6,233 nucleotides of DNA from Candidatus Phycorickettsia trachydisci (GTDB lineage Bacteria > Pseudomonadota > Alphaproteobacteria > Rickettsiales > Rickettsiaceae). Location of the stretch: contig CAMCJU010000054.1 of assembly GCA_945875085.1 (NCBI GenBank), positions 1 through 6,233 of the forward strand, written 5' to 3'. Every line of letters begins with the position of its first letter. The stretch's first letter is position 1. Under the pieces are notes generated by a model. That model did not search any database, was not told where the DNA came from, and was given only the letters and a program-made list of their open reading frames with translations. The translations under genes were made by a program, and so were the position numbers. Below, one piece after another: positions 1-6,185 of the stretch.

Positions 1-44
1 TAGCATAATCCTATCTCTTAGTCCATAACGTTTTAGCCTTATAT

Positions 45-65
45 CCCCATAGTTAAAACTAGGGG
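45..65. repeat. Inverted repeat, possible weak terminator
   Basis: CCCC (45-48) pairs with GGGG (62-65), and TAGT (50-53) pairs with ACTA (58-61). There is one bulged A at 49 and a four-base loop, TAAA. The result is an eight-pair stem with a bulge. Neither strand has a convincing run of T after it, so a rho-independent terminator for dacA is possible but weak. Confidence 0.4.
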
Positions 66-97
66 CTTTACGGCTGCATTTGGTAAATATTGCACCG

Positions 98-112
98 GCC
101 TTGCGACGAGGC
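98..112. repeat. Small GC-rich hairpin after dacA
   Basis: On the plus strand GCCTTG (98-103) can pair with CGAGGC (107-112), with one G-U pair and a three-base loop. On the minus strand, which is the transcript of dacA, the same element has one C-A mismatch. It starts 17 bases after the dacA stop codon and is not followed by a T tract. It could help end or stabilise the dacA transcript, but it could also be chance. Confidence 0.25.
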
Positions 113-129
113 GCGGAGCTATCACTTAT

Positions 130-1029
130 TTATGATTGCGTCTGCTTGCTATTAAAAGTCTTTGAGATCGACTTGTTTTGCTGAACTTCTGTTGTTATGG
201 AAACCTTCCGGCTAAAATGACGATCCATCAAGGATACCATCTTTTGATCGCGCTCCTTTGATGTTCGCCCCCCTATTACAACTCCTATTAATCGCTTGCC
301 ATCGCGTTTTGCTGAAGTTACTAAATTATATCCAGAAGCCGCCACATAACCAGTTTTCAGACCATCAGCACCAGCATAGTTTTTAGTTACGTTATTGTGT
401 CCGTTATATACCTTATCGTTGAAGGTAAAAGAATTTTGCGAAAATAAATGATAATACTCTGGGAAATCCCTTTTTAAAGCCATGGCAAGCTTAACCAGAT
501 CTTCTGCTGTGGTTTTTTGCATCGGATCGTGCCATCCTGATGCATTACGAAAATGACTTTTATGCATGCCAAGTTGCTTGGCCTTTTGGTTCATAGCTAA
601 GGCAAATTTACTTTCTGTACCAGATGTCTTTTCAGCAATAACTCTTGCAGCATCGTTGGCTGAAGTTATAATCATTGCTAAAATAGCATCCTTGAAAGTT
701 ACGATCTGCCCCTCTTGCAAACCAAGCTTACAAGGCTTGGCGTTTGCAGCATGATGAGATACCAGAACTTTGTCACTCATCTTGCTTTTGCCTTTTTTCA
801 ACGACTCAAAGGCAAGATAAGCTGTCATCATCTTGGTTAATGAAGCTGGATAAACTAGAGCCTTGCTATTATTTGCGTGGAGCACTTTTTTAGATTTACA
901 ATCAAAAATTATGCTCGATTGAATAGGTAATTTCCCTGCCGCGGTAGAGGAATTTGCCTTAAGAACTTTTGCGCTTAGCTCACAAACACTAATTACACAA
1001 AACAATAAGGACGCTAATAATTTCCACAT
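130..1029 (-). CDS. dacA: D-alanyl-D-alanine carboxypeptidase, PBP5-like (peptidase S11)
   Basis: This enzyme removes the terminal D-Ala from peptidoglycan pentapeptides in the periplasm and so limits cross-linking. All three penicillin-binding motifs are visible: SLTK with nucleophile Ser63 and Lys66, SAN at 123-125, and KTG at 225-227. The wording around them, PASLTKMMTAYLAF and GLKTGY, is typical of S11 enzymes. Residues 1-20 (start MWKLLASLLFC, cut likely after ELSA) look like a Sec signal peptide; I see no good lipobox. At 299 residues it ends soon after the catalytic domain. The C-terminal beta-domain and amphipathic anchor of E. coli PBP5 (roughly 380-400 residues) are therefore absent, leaving a basic, Ser/Lys-rich tail. 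The start ATG places the signal peptide at residue 1, but no clear Shine-Dalgarno site precedes it. It lies 130 bp behind fusA on the same strand; I found no convincing promoter of its own. The symbol could equally be dacF or dacC, since the subclass cannot be settled here. Confidence 0.93.
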   Translation of the reverse strand: MWKLLASLLFCVISVCELSAKVLKANSSTAAGKLPIQSSIIFDCKSKKVLHANNSKALVYPASLTKMMTAYLAFESLKKGKSKMSDKVLVSHHAANAKPCKLGLQEGQIVTFKDAILAMIITSANDAARVIAEKTSGTESKFALAMNQKAKQLGMHKSHFRNASGWHDPMQKTTAEDLVKLAMALKRDFPEYYHLFSQNSFTFNDKVYNGHNNVTKNYAGADGLKTGYVAASGYNLVTSAKRDGKRLIGVVIGGRTSKERDQKMVSLMDRHFSRKVSITTEVQQNKSISKTFNSKQTQS

Positions 1030-1087
1030 TTTTCGATAAAATTAGTTAAACTTTAATTTTTAATTTACATTGGTCTTTGAATTAACA

Positions 1088-1130
1088 CTAATGCTTTCTC
1101 GTATTACAATAAATGAATTTATAGCATTAG
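1088..1130 (-). repeat. Alternative inverted repeat sharing an arm with the fusA 3' stem-loop
   Basis: CTAATGCT (1088-1095) is the exact reverse complement of AGCATTAG (1123-1130). The second arm overlaps the inner part of the stem-loop at 1116-1158, so the two folds cannot form at the same time in one RNA. This is the geometry of an attenuator or of competing 3' structures. The arms are only eight bases and AT-rich, so chance is a real alternative. Confidence 0.35.
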
Positions 1131-1158
1131 CGGCAAAAACACACTATTGCTATAAATT
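1116..1158 (-). terminator. Stem-loop directly after the fusA stop, possible terminator
   Basis: AATTTATAGCA (1116-1126) and TGCTATAAATT (1148-1158) form a perfect 11-bp stem. A T-T mismatch and three further pairs (1128-1130 with 1144-1146) extend it inward, leaving a loop of 13 bases. It begins one base after the fusA TAA on the minus strand. The stem is AT-rich and the transcript after it reads CATTTATTG, not a U run, so a classical rho-independent terminator is doubtful. It may mark or protect the 3' end of the str mRNA, or reduce read-through into dacA. Confidence 0.5.
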
Positions 1159-1159
1159 A

Positions 1160-3238
1160 TTATTTTTTCTTGAGACTGTCGGCAACGTGCTGAGGCACAG
1201 GAGCATAATGTGAGAATAACATTGAATACTGCGCCCTTCCCTGAGACAGAGAACGTAGCGTATTGACATAACCAAACATCTCAGCAAGTGGCACTACTGC
1301 ATTAATCACCTGAGCGTTACCGCGCATTTCCATACTCTGGACTTGACCTCTTCTGCTGTTTAAATCGCCGATGACATCGCCCATATAGGCTTCCGGAGTT
1401 ACAACCTCAACCTTCATGATAGGCTCAAGTAAACATGGGCCAGCTTTTGGTATAGCCTCACGAAAAGCCGTTTTAGCAGCAATTTCAAAAGCTAAGGTAC
1501 TAGAGTCAACTTCATGGTATGAGCCATCCATCAAAGTAACCTTAAAGTCTATCGTTGGATGTCCAGCTAATACGCCATTTTCCTTGATGCTCTCTAATCC
1601 CTTTTCAACTCCAGGTATATACTCTTTGGGAATAGCTCCACCAACTATCTTACTCTCAAAAACAAATCCAGAACCAGCCTCTAATGGCTCGAAAACCAAG
1701 ACCACCCTTGCAAATTGCCCCGCTCCACCACTTTGCTTTTTGTGCGTGTAGTTTATCTCGGATTTTTTTGTAATTGTTTCGCGATATGCTACTTGAGGAG
1801 CTCCAACATTGGCATCGACTTTAAACTCACGTTTCATGCGATCAACGATGATCTCAAGATGCAATTCACCCATTCCCTTGATGATAGTTTGACCAGTTTC
1901 TGCATCGCTAGAAACCCTAAAAGAAGGATCTTCAGCAGCAAGTCTCTGTAACGCAAAAGACATTCTTTCCTGATCAGCCTTAGATTTTGGCTCAACTGCC
2001 AACTCAATTACAGGGTCAGGAAATTCCATTTTTTCAAGCAAGATTCTTGAATCAGGATCGCATAATGTATCGCCAGTTGTTGTATATTTCAATCCAGCAA
2101 GAGCAACTATATCCCCTACCTTTGCTTCTCTTGTATCCTCGCGCTGATTAGCATGCATTAACAGCATCCGACCAATTCTTTCTTTTTGATCTTTGGTAGT
2201 GTTTATTACGCCCGTTCCTGATAAAAGCTTGCCAGAATAAATCCTAATAAAGGTCAATGAACCAACAAATGAATCATTCATTACCTTAAAAGCTAATGCT
2301 GCAAAAGGCTGCTTTTCAGAAATCTCTCTATCAATTTCTAGGCCAGTTTTTATATCAATCGCTTTAATATAAGTGATGTCCAATGGAGAAGGAAGAAAGT
2401 CAGTAACAGCATCTAAAAGAGGTTGCACCCCTTTGTTTTTAAAGGCACTACCACATATTACTGGTACAAATTTACCCGATATAGTGCCTTTCCTGATGCA
2501 CATTTTAATCTCCTCCTGACTAAGCTCTTGCCCATCAAGATATTTTGAAAAGACTGCATCGTCTGCCTCCACACAACTTTCCAAAAGAGCTGCGCGATAC
2601 TCGTTTGCTTGATCTTTTAAATCTTCAGGGATGTCAGTATATGTGAATTCCGCGCCCAGATCTTCATTTTTCCAAATTATGGCCTGCATCTTAACTAAGT
2701 CCACAACACCTTGAAACTTGTCTTCATTACCTATTGGCAATTGCATCACAAGAGCATTTGCTCCAAGCCTCTCGCGAATCATGCTAAGGCATCTGAAGAA
2801 ATCAGCGCCAGTTCTGTCAAGCTTATTAACAAAGCACATTCTTGGCACTTTGTATTTGTCGGCCTGGCGCCATACGGTTTCTGACTGAGGCTCAACCCCA
2901 GCAACACCATCAAACACGGCAACAGCTCCGTCCAAAACTCTGAGTGAACGCTCAACTTCAATTGTAAAATCTACGTGACCTGGAGTATCAATAATATTGA
3001 TTCTATACTCCTTCCAAAAACAAGTAGTTGCAGCAGAAGTAATAGTAATGCCTCGCTCTTGCTCTTGCTCCATCCAATCCATGGTGGCAGCACCCTCATG
3101 AACCTCTCCAATCTTATGAGATTTGCCAGTATAATAAAGAATTCTCTCGGTAGTAGTTGTTTTTCCGGCATCTATATGAGCCATGATTCCAATGTTTCTA
3201 ACATTCTTCAGTGGAATGCTTTTGCTTTCGTTAGACAT
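1160..3238 (-). CDS. fusA: Translation elongation factor G
   Basis: This cytoplasmic GTPase drives translocation of tRNA and mRNA on the ribosome and acts with RRF in ribosome recycling. At 692 residues it is full length for the family. The G-domain motifs are all present: AHIDAGKT (20-27), RGITI (62-66), DTPGH (84-88), NKLD (138-141) and GSAFK (263-267). Domain II follows at roughly 310-400. Domain III contains GMGELHLEI (455-463). Domain IV contains the Gly-rich SGGAGQF stretch near 503-509 and the tip loop DGSYHEVDSS with His575, matching the conserved tip histidine. Domain V covers about 605 to the end. The start gives the usual short lead before RNIGIMAHIDAGKT. The 12 bases between the rpsG stop and this ATG contain no Shine-Dalgarno motif, so translation may depend on coupling to rpsG. 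No tuf gene follows, unlike the common rpsL-rpsG-fusA-tuf order. Nothing suggests a break or fusion. Confidence 0.98.
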   Translation of the reverse strand: MSNESKSIPLKNVRNIGIMAHIDAGKTTTTERILYYTGKSHKIGEVHEGAATMDWMEQEQERGITITSAATTCFWKEYRINIIDTPGHVDFTIEVERSLRVLDGAVAVFDGVAGVEPQSETVWRQADKYKVPRMCFVNKLDRTGADFFRCLSMIRERLGANALVMQLPIGNEDKFQGVVDLVKMQAIIWKNEDLGAEFTYTDIPEDLKDQANEYRAALLESCVEADDAVFSKYLDGQELSQEEIKMCIRKGTISGKFVPVICGSAFKNKGVQPLLDAVTDFLPSPLDITYIKAIDIKTGLEIDREISEKQPFAALAFKVMNDSFVGSLTFIRIYSGKLLSGTGVINTTKDQKERIGRMLLMHANQREDTREAKVGDIVALAGLKYTTTGDTLCDPDSRILLEKMEFPDPVIELAVEPKSKADQERMSFALQRLAAEDPSFRVSSDAETGQTIIKGMGELHLEIIVDRMKREFKVDANVGAPQVAYRETITKKSEINYTHKKQSGGAGQFARVVLVFEPLEAGSGFVFESKIVGGAIPKEYIPGVEKGLESIKENGVLAGHPTIDFKVTLMDGSYHEVDSSTLAFEIAAKTAFREAIPKAGPCLLEPIMKVEVVTPEAYMGDVIGDLNSRRGQVQSMEMRGNAQVINAVVPLAEMFGYVNTLRSLSQGRAQYSMLFSHYAPVPQHVADSLKKK

Positions 3239-3250
3239 ATAGGAATGGTT

Positions 3251-3760
3251 TTAACTTGTTTGTTGCGCTCCAGGAGGAGCTGCTTTTCTTGGGCTATAAT
3301 GTGAGTAAGCTTTATTTGCCTCTGCCATTTTATGATTGTCATCTCGTTTTTTAATAGCGCTGCCACGTTTATTGAATATATCAAAAATTTCTGCCGCAAG
3401 CTTTTCTATGCTGCTGCGCTCTGAACGCGATCTCATTGACATAATAAGCCATTTATAGGCCAAGTTTTCACTCCTATGCACATCACAAGCCTCAGGCACT
3501 TGATAATTAGAGCCACCTATACGCACAGACTTGAGCTGCTTGTCGGGGCGTAGATTTTCAATGGCCGAAACAAAAGTTTCAAAACCATTCATTTTGTACT
3601 TCTGTTCAATAAGATTAAAAGCGCCATATACTAATTTTTCTGCCAAAGACTTTTTGCCTTCATACATAACTTTGTTAATGAATTTAGCAACTCTTACATT
3701 ATTATATTTAGAATCTGGGAGTATTTCCCTTCTAGTAGCTGATGTGCCGCGACGAGACAT
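3251..3760 (-). CDS. rpsG: 30S ribosomal protein S7
   Basis: S7 is a primary 16S rRNA binding protein that organises the 30S head and lines the E-site side of the mRNA channel. Family wording is clear throughout: MSRRG at the start, REILPDSKYNN, KFINKVMYEGKKS, YGAFNLIE, the beta-hairpin region with VRIGGSNYQVP (79-89), RGSAIKKRDDNHKMAEANKAYSHY (in two overlapping conserved blocks, about 132-155). Bacterial S7 commonly ends near the SHY motif. Here about 14 extra residues follow (156-169), rich in Pro, Ala and Gln, making 169 residues, between the usual short form of about 156 and the longer E. coli form. The segment EACDVHRSENLAYKWL (90-105) departs from the usual Arg-rich wording. The gene starts 20 bp after the rpsL stop; the only ribosome-site candidate is an AGG 11 bases upstream, which is weak. 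It sits between rpsL and fusA in the expected str order. Confidence 0.97.
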   Translation of the reverse strand: MSRRGTSATRREILPDSKYNNVRVAKFINKVMYEGKKSLAEKLVYGAFNLIEQKYKMNGFETFVSAIENLRPDKQLKSVRIGGSNYQVPEACDVHRSENLAYKWLIMSMRSRSERSSIEKLAAEIFDIFNKRGSAIKKRDDNHKMAEANKAYSHYSPRKAAPPGAQQTS

Positions 3761-3780
3761 ATTTATGATAACCTAATAAT

Positions 3781-4155
3781 TTATTTCTTAGGACGTTTTG
3801 CCCCATATAATGAGCGTCCTTGTTTGCGATTTTTAACGCCCTGAGTATCGAAAGTTCCACGAACGATATGATATTTAACACCTGGTAAATCCTTGACCTT
3901 GCCACCGCGTATCAAGACTTTTGAGTGCTCTTGCAAGTTGTGCCCTTCTCCGGGAATATAGGCAGTAACTACAAAGCCGTTAGTCAACCTTACTCTAGCA
4001 ACTTTTCTTAGTGCTGAGTTAGGCTTTTTTGGGGTTCGCGTCATTACCGACACGCACACACCAGCTTTGAAAGGGCATCCTTCGAGGGCTGGAGATTTGG
4101 TTTTTTTGACTCGGCTTATCCTGCCCTGCCTTACCAATTGATTAATTCTTGTCAT
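3781..4155 (-). CDS. rpsL: 30S ribosomal protein S12
   Basis: S12 sits at the decoding centre of the 30S subunit, where it controls codon-anticodon fidelity and the response to streptomycin. At 124 residues it has the usual length and needs no gap against the E. coli protein from memory. Diagnostic motifs are TRTPKKPNSALRK (39-51), VRLTNGF (55-61), GEGHNLQEHS (69-78) and KDLPGVKYHIVRG (88-100). Lys43 and Lys88 (Met counted), the main sites of streptomycin-resistance changes, are both the wild-type lysine. Asp89, the residue methylthiolated by RimO in some bacteria, is present. It is the first gene of the apparent rpsL-rpsG-fusA operon, with a good promoter 33 bases upstream. The leader carries no recognisable Shine-Dalgarno motif just before the ATG, but the start is fixed by the conserved MTRINQLVR opening. 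Confidence 0.98.
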   Translation of the reverse strand: MTRINQLVRQGRISRVKKTKSPALEGCPFKAGVCVSVMTRTPKKPNSALRKVARVRLTNGFVVTAYIPGEGHNLQEHSKVLIRGGKVKDLPGVKYHIVRGTFDTQGVKNRKQGRSLYGAKRPKK

Positions 4156-4187
4156 TTCAGGTCGCTAAAAATTTTCATATAACAAAA

Positions 4188-4216
4188 AATATATCATAAT
4201 ACCCGCGCAGAGTAAA
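4188..4216 (-). promoter_or_regulatory. Probable sigma70-type promoter of the rpsL-rpsG-fusA operon
   Basis: On the minus strand a -35 hexamer TTTACT (plus 4211-4216, four of six to TTGACA) is followed after exactly 17 bases by a -10 hexamer TATATT (plus 4188-4193, five of six to TATAAT). Transcription would start near 4181, giving a leader of roughly 25 bases before the rpsL ATG. Just upstream lie A/T-rich bases that include AATCAAG twice, 13 bp apart on the plus strand (4224-4230 and 4237-4243), which could act as an UP element. Its position directly before the first str gene makes the call convincing; the sites are read by eye. Confidence 0.7.
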
Positions 4217-4235
4217 CAGCTAAAATCAAGTTAAT

Positions 4236-4253
4236 TAATCAAGCACATGATTA
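4236..4253 (-). repeat. Short AT-rich inverted repeat after the autotransporter gene
   Basis: TAATCA (4236-4241) and TGATTA (4248-4253) form a six-pair stem with a six-base loop, nine bases after the autotransporter stop. On the minus strand AT-rich sequence follows, ending in GATTTT. It could be a weak terminator separating the surface-protein gene from the str promoter, but the stem is short and without G+C strength. Confidence 0.25.
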
Positions 4254-4261
4254 TTTAATAA

Positions 4262-5947
4262 CTAAAATACAGATGAGACCTTAAGAGCAACTGTATGACC
4301 ACGTGACATCCTGCCCTTTTCCCAGCTGCACATAAGCTGCACATCTGTATTATTTATTTTTGCAGTCAAGCTTGGGGCAATTCCAAAGAGCGTACTTTCT
4401 TTAGTATTGGTAGCAATTTTTACATATCCGTCACTACCCTGAATTCCAGATATAGCATCTGATACCTTCGTCATTAATTCTCTAGAGATTGAAAGCTGCA
4501 ACCCTGGAGTTACCTTAAGCTGACCTATCGCGCCAGTATAAGAATATTTTATTGCAGCTGAAGAGTTAAATACTTGAGCGTTCTTTTTATTTACGACATG
4601 ATTCTGCCCCTGCGCACCAGTTTCGGCGTAACGGCTTTGAGCAGTATATGAATAGTGCAAAGCAACTGAAGGGGTGATAACATGGGCTGACTTTTGAAAA
4701 TCATATGCCAGTATCCCATGCGCTCCATATATGGCCTGATGCCAATTAGCCTTAGCAACACCAGCTCCTTGAGTCACTCTTGAGGAGTTAACTTCCCCGT
4801 ACCCCAGAAACAAAGCTCCATTAATTATAAAATCATTAATTTTATTTATGTTATAAGCCGAGATGAGATAGTTTTTGCTAACGACTTTATCATTCAGATT
4901 ATATCGGGTATCAAAATTTATATTATTAAACGCAAGGCCCAAAATTCTTGAATCATTAAAGGGAACTTCCAGACCTATCGAGCCTCCCACAAGATTGGTT
5001 TTGCTATTAAAGCTATTATTATCCGCATGAAAACCGCCAAATCCGCTACCCCAAAGAGTATAGGGACGCTCGAGCTCCTGACCGGCAGCAACAGCCACAT
5101 TTCCACCAGCGCTAGAGCCATTAATAACACTATAATATATACGTTTTAGCATTGTGTTATTGATGCTCTTTGCACTCAAAGATGCCTGATTAATAGCATT
5201 GTGACTTAACATTTTTGCGCTTTGCCCTAATGAATACTTTTTGCCGTCAACTTTTATATCCTCCTCTACTTTGATGCTTGAGTTTAATATATGAGTCTGG
5301 GGACCCCAAAGAGTTGAGCTAGTTGAGCTAGAAGACAGGCTAGTGGCGAGCTCTTGCTGGTGGGCTGTCTCCTTAGCCACTGTCTCTTTAGCAACTAAAC
5401 TTAACTCAGATACTAAGGCCTGACTCGTGACTGGAAGCAAGGCCTGCTGGAGCGCAACATTATCGACGCTATGCGCCTGAGCTTGAGCTTGATCTTGATC
5501 TAGCGCGGATATCTGCAAATCATCAGCTATAGAGCTACTTGATAGCAGCTCAGCTCTATTTCTTAGACCGTCTATTAACGCCGCAACTTCTTCTTCAGAG
5601 ACTTGATCCGAACTATTACTCACCTTGTCTTGAATACTTTGCAGTAATGAATCTAGCTGTCTTAATGCATTTATACCCTTGGAGTTATCGTCCTGAAACA
5701 CTAGAGACTCAGAAGATCCAGCCAATTGATTTAAGCCATCATCTTCAAGCAAGTCGTCATTATTTATGTATACACTAACATCCTGCCTTAGATCTTTTAG
5801 GAACGAGTCGAAAGCTTCTAAAGTTTTGTTAGATCTTGAGCCAAGGATTGAGGCATTATTCGAAGATGTTTCCGATATCTCTTCTGGACGAACCTCTTGC
5901 ACACTAACTTGATTTTTAATCTTACCAAAGAGTGAATCCATTTCCAT
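4262..5947 (-). CDS. Autotransporter (type Va) outer-membrane protein, 5' end incomplete
   Basis: The C-terminal part, about residues 295-561 of the 561 counted from the first ATG, reads as an autotransporter beta-barrel. It opens with VAVAAGQELERPYTLWGSG, the lead-in also seen in rickettsial Sca-type antigens. Alternating amphipathic strands follow, and the protein ends in aromatic Phe561 (VSSVF), the usual BAM signal. Residues about 255-295 resemble the linker helix that threads the pore. The passenger part (1 to about 250) is hydrophilic, rich in Ser, Gln, Asp and Glu, with no Cys and no recognised enzymatic domain; low-complexity pieces include QDQAQAQA (151-158) and AKETVAKETA. LWG occurs at 213-215 as well as 298-300. 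No signal peptide follows the first ATG, no ribosome site precedes it, and the same frame stays open and protein-like for 59 more codons. The true start is therefore probably further upstream and lost. It would be exported by Sec, and the passenger shown at the cell surface; its ligand cannot be told from this sequence. Confidence 0.85.
   Translation of the reverse strand: MEMDSLFGKIKNQVSVQEVRPEEISETSSNNASILGSRSNKTLEAFDSFLKDLRQDVSVYINNDDLLEDDGLNQLAGSSESLVFQDDNSKGINALRQLDSLLQSIQDKVSNSSDQVSEEEVAALIDGLRNRAELLSSSSIADDLQISALDQDQAQAQAHSVDNVALQQALLPVTSQALVSELSLVAKETVAKETAHQQELATSLSSSSTSSTLWGPQTHILNSSIKVEEDIKVDGKKYSLGQSAKMLSHNAINQASLSAKSINNTMLKRIYYSVINGSSAGGNVAVAAGQELERPYTLWGSGFGGFHADNNSFNSKTNLVGGSIGLEVPFNDSRILGLAFNNINFDTRYNLNDKVVSKNYLISAYNINKINDFIINGALFLGYGEVNSSRVTQGAGVAKANWHQAIYGAHGILAYDFQKSAHVITPSVALHYSYTAQSRYAETGAQGQNHVVNKKNAQVFNSSAAIKYSYTGAIGQLKVTPGLQLSISRELMTKVSDAISGIQGSDGYVKIATNTKESTLFGIAPSLTAKINNTDVQLMCSWEKGRMSRGHTVALKVSSVF
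5313..5330. repeat. Tandem 9-bp duplication in the autotransporter passenger
   Basis: GTTGAGCTA occurs twice in a row (5313-5321 and 5322-5330), in frame. On the minus strand it encodes part of the Ser/Thr run before the first LWG. Exact in-frame duplication suggests slippage-driven growth of the passenger. Confidence 0.75.
5365..5394. repeat. Tandem 15-bp repeat in the autotransporter passenger
   Basis: Two adjacent 15-bp units (5365-5379 and 5380-5394) differ at two positions. On the minus strand they encode the repeated pentapeptide frame seen as VAKETVAKETA near residues 185-195. The imperfect match points to an older duplication than the 9-bp pair nearby. Confidence 0.75.
5475..5500. 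repeat. Hexanucleotide repeat encoding a Gln-Ala/Asp run
   Basis: Four hexamers, GCCTGA, GCTTGA, GCTTGA and TCTTGA (5475-5498), follow each other in phase with the minus-strand codons and encode DQDQAQAQA-like sequence. The unit length is a multiple of three, so changes in copy number would alter the passenger length without a frameshift. Confidence 0.7.
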
Positions 5948-6124
5948 TTGAGCGTTTTTAAAAAACGATGCTAGGCTTTCTTTATAGCTATTTTTAATAT
6001 TTTCAGCAAATAAGTTTTCTTGACCTACTTGAGCGCTATAACTTGTATTTTGAGCGTTATTTTGATCATTATTCTCAAGCGCCTGACCCCCAAGAGCCTC
6101 AAACCAAATCGTGGTGCTAATCCA
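5948..6124 (-). pseudogene. Open in-frame extension of the autotransporter passenger
   Basis: Upstream of the ATG at 5947 the minus-strand frame runs without a stop for 59 codons until TAA at plus 6125-6127. The translation is hydrophilic and passenger-like: it includes ENNDQNNAQN, then QENLFAENIKNSYK, then SLASFFKNAQ leading straight into MEMDSLFGK. It has no ATG, GTG or TTG in frame, so it cannot start conventionally here. The simplest reading is that this is genuine passenger sequence whose 5' part was cut off somewhere near 6104-6124. The alternative is that the gene really begins at 5947 and this extension is fortuitous. Confidence 0.5.
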
Positions 6125-6184
6125 TTAGAAGAAGAAAAACTTTGGTCTGCATACGAAAGTATGATCAACGACGTTAAGGCATAA
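6104..6184 (+). CDS. 3' end of an unidentified plus-strand reading frame
   Basis: The plus strand encodes a plausible C-terminus here, reading NRGANPLEEEKLWSAYES followed by MINDVKA and TAA at 6182-6184. The frame is formally open back to 6014, but its portion before about 6100 is a hydrophobic antisense image of the Asn/Gln-rich autotransporter frame and is probably not real. No product is recognised. One base separates its stop from the next ATG, as in tightly packed operons or phage gene clusters. The left limit given is approximate and marks where the sequence character changes. Confidence 0.4.
   Translation, partial: PNRGANPLEEEKLWSAYESMINDVKA
6175..6178 (+). promoter_or_regulatory. Shine-Dalgarno site before the reading frame at 6186
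   Basis: AAGG lies seven bases before the ATG at 6186, a good position and sequence for ribosome binding. It supports the plus-strand frame as real coding sequence and contrasts with the weak or absent sites in front of the minus-strand genes. Confidence 0.45.
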
Positions 6185-6185
6185 T

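Larger units (their letters stand above)
1..129. other. Spacer after dacA, no identifiable gene
   Basis: This stretch lies downstream of the carboxypeptidase stop and holds two inverted repeats, listed separately. On the minus strand the frame directly after the dacA TAA stays open to the window edge (43 codons, rich in Arg and Lys). It has no ATG until positions 6-4, and I recognise no protein in it. A gene could begin at that ATG, since the minus strand reads AGAG eight bases before it, but only two codons are visible. The part at about 90-120 looks richer in G+C than the surrounding DNA. Confidence 0.5.
1030..1159. other. fusA-dacA intergenic spacer
   Basis: The spacer is AT-rich, 130 bp long, and carries no tRNA fold or tuf gene. 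It holds the stem-loop after fusA and an alternative inverted repeat, listed separately. A possible minus-strand -35-like TTGTAA with TTAATT 18 bases later exists, but in sequence this AT-rich it is too weak to call as a dacA promoter. Confidence 0.6.

Noticed and set aside
566..754. Plus-strand open frame of 62 codons
   Set aside because: It lies fully inside dacA, antisense to its catalytic domain, and has no protein-family wording.
961..1029. Lipoprotein signal at the N-terminus of the carboxypeptidase
   Set aside because: The cysteines at residues 11 and 16 are not preceded by a Gly, Ala or Ser at -1, so a standard Sec signal fits better.
1030..1159. tRNA gene after fusA, as found in Rickettsia
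   Set aside because: The spacer has no cloverleaf elements such as a GTTCGAATC-like T arm; only the stem-loops are present.
1416..1951. Two overlapping plus-strand open frames of 111 and 78 codons
   Set aside because: Both are antisense to the conserved fusA gene and are explained by its codon pattern.
2779..3171. Two minus-strand open frames of 60 and 66 codons inside fusA
   Set aside because: They are out-of-frame readings of the EF-G G domain, whose true frame carries all the GTPase motifs.
2975..3776. Plus- and minus-strand open frames over the fusA-rpsG region
   Set aside because: They are antisense or shifted frames over S7 and EF-G, with Ser/Leu-rich low-complexity translations.
5539..5778. 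Plus-strand open frame of 79 codons
   Set aside because: It is antisense to the autotransporter passenger, and no ribosome site or family resemblance was found.
6014..6100. Apparent transmembrane helix on the plus strand before the unidentified C-terminus
   Set aside because: The hydrophobic run of Ile, Leu and Val is what an antisense reading of Asn, Gln and Asp codons gives. The frame has no ATG and a stop just before it.
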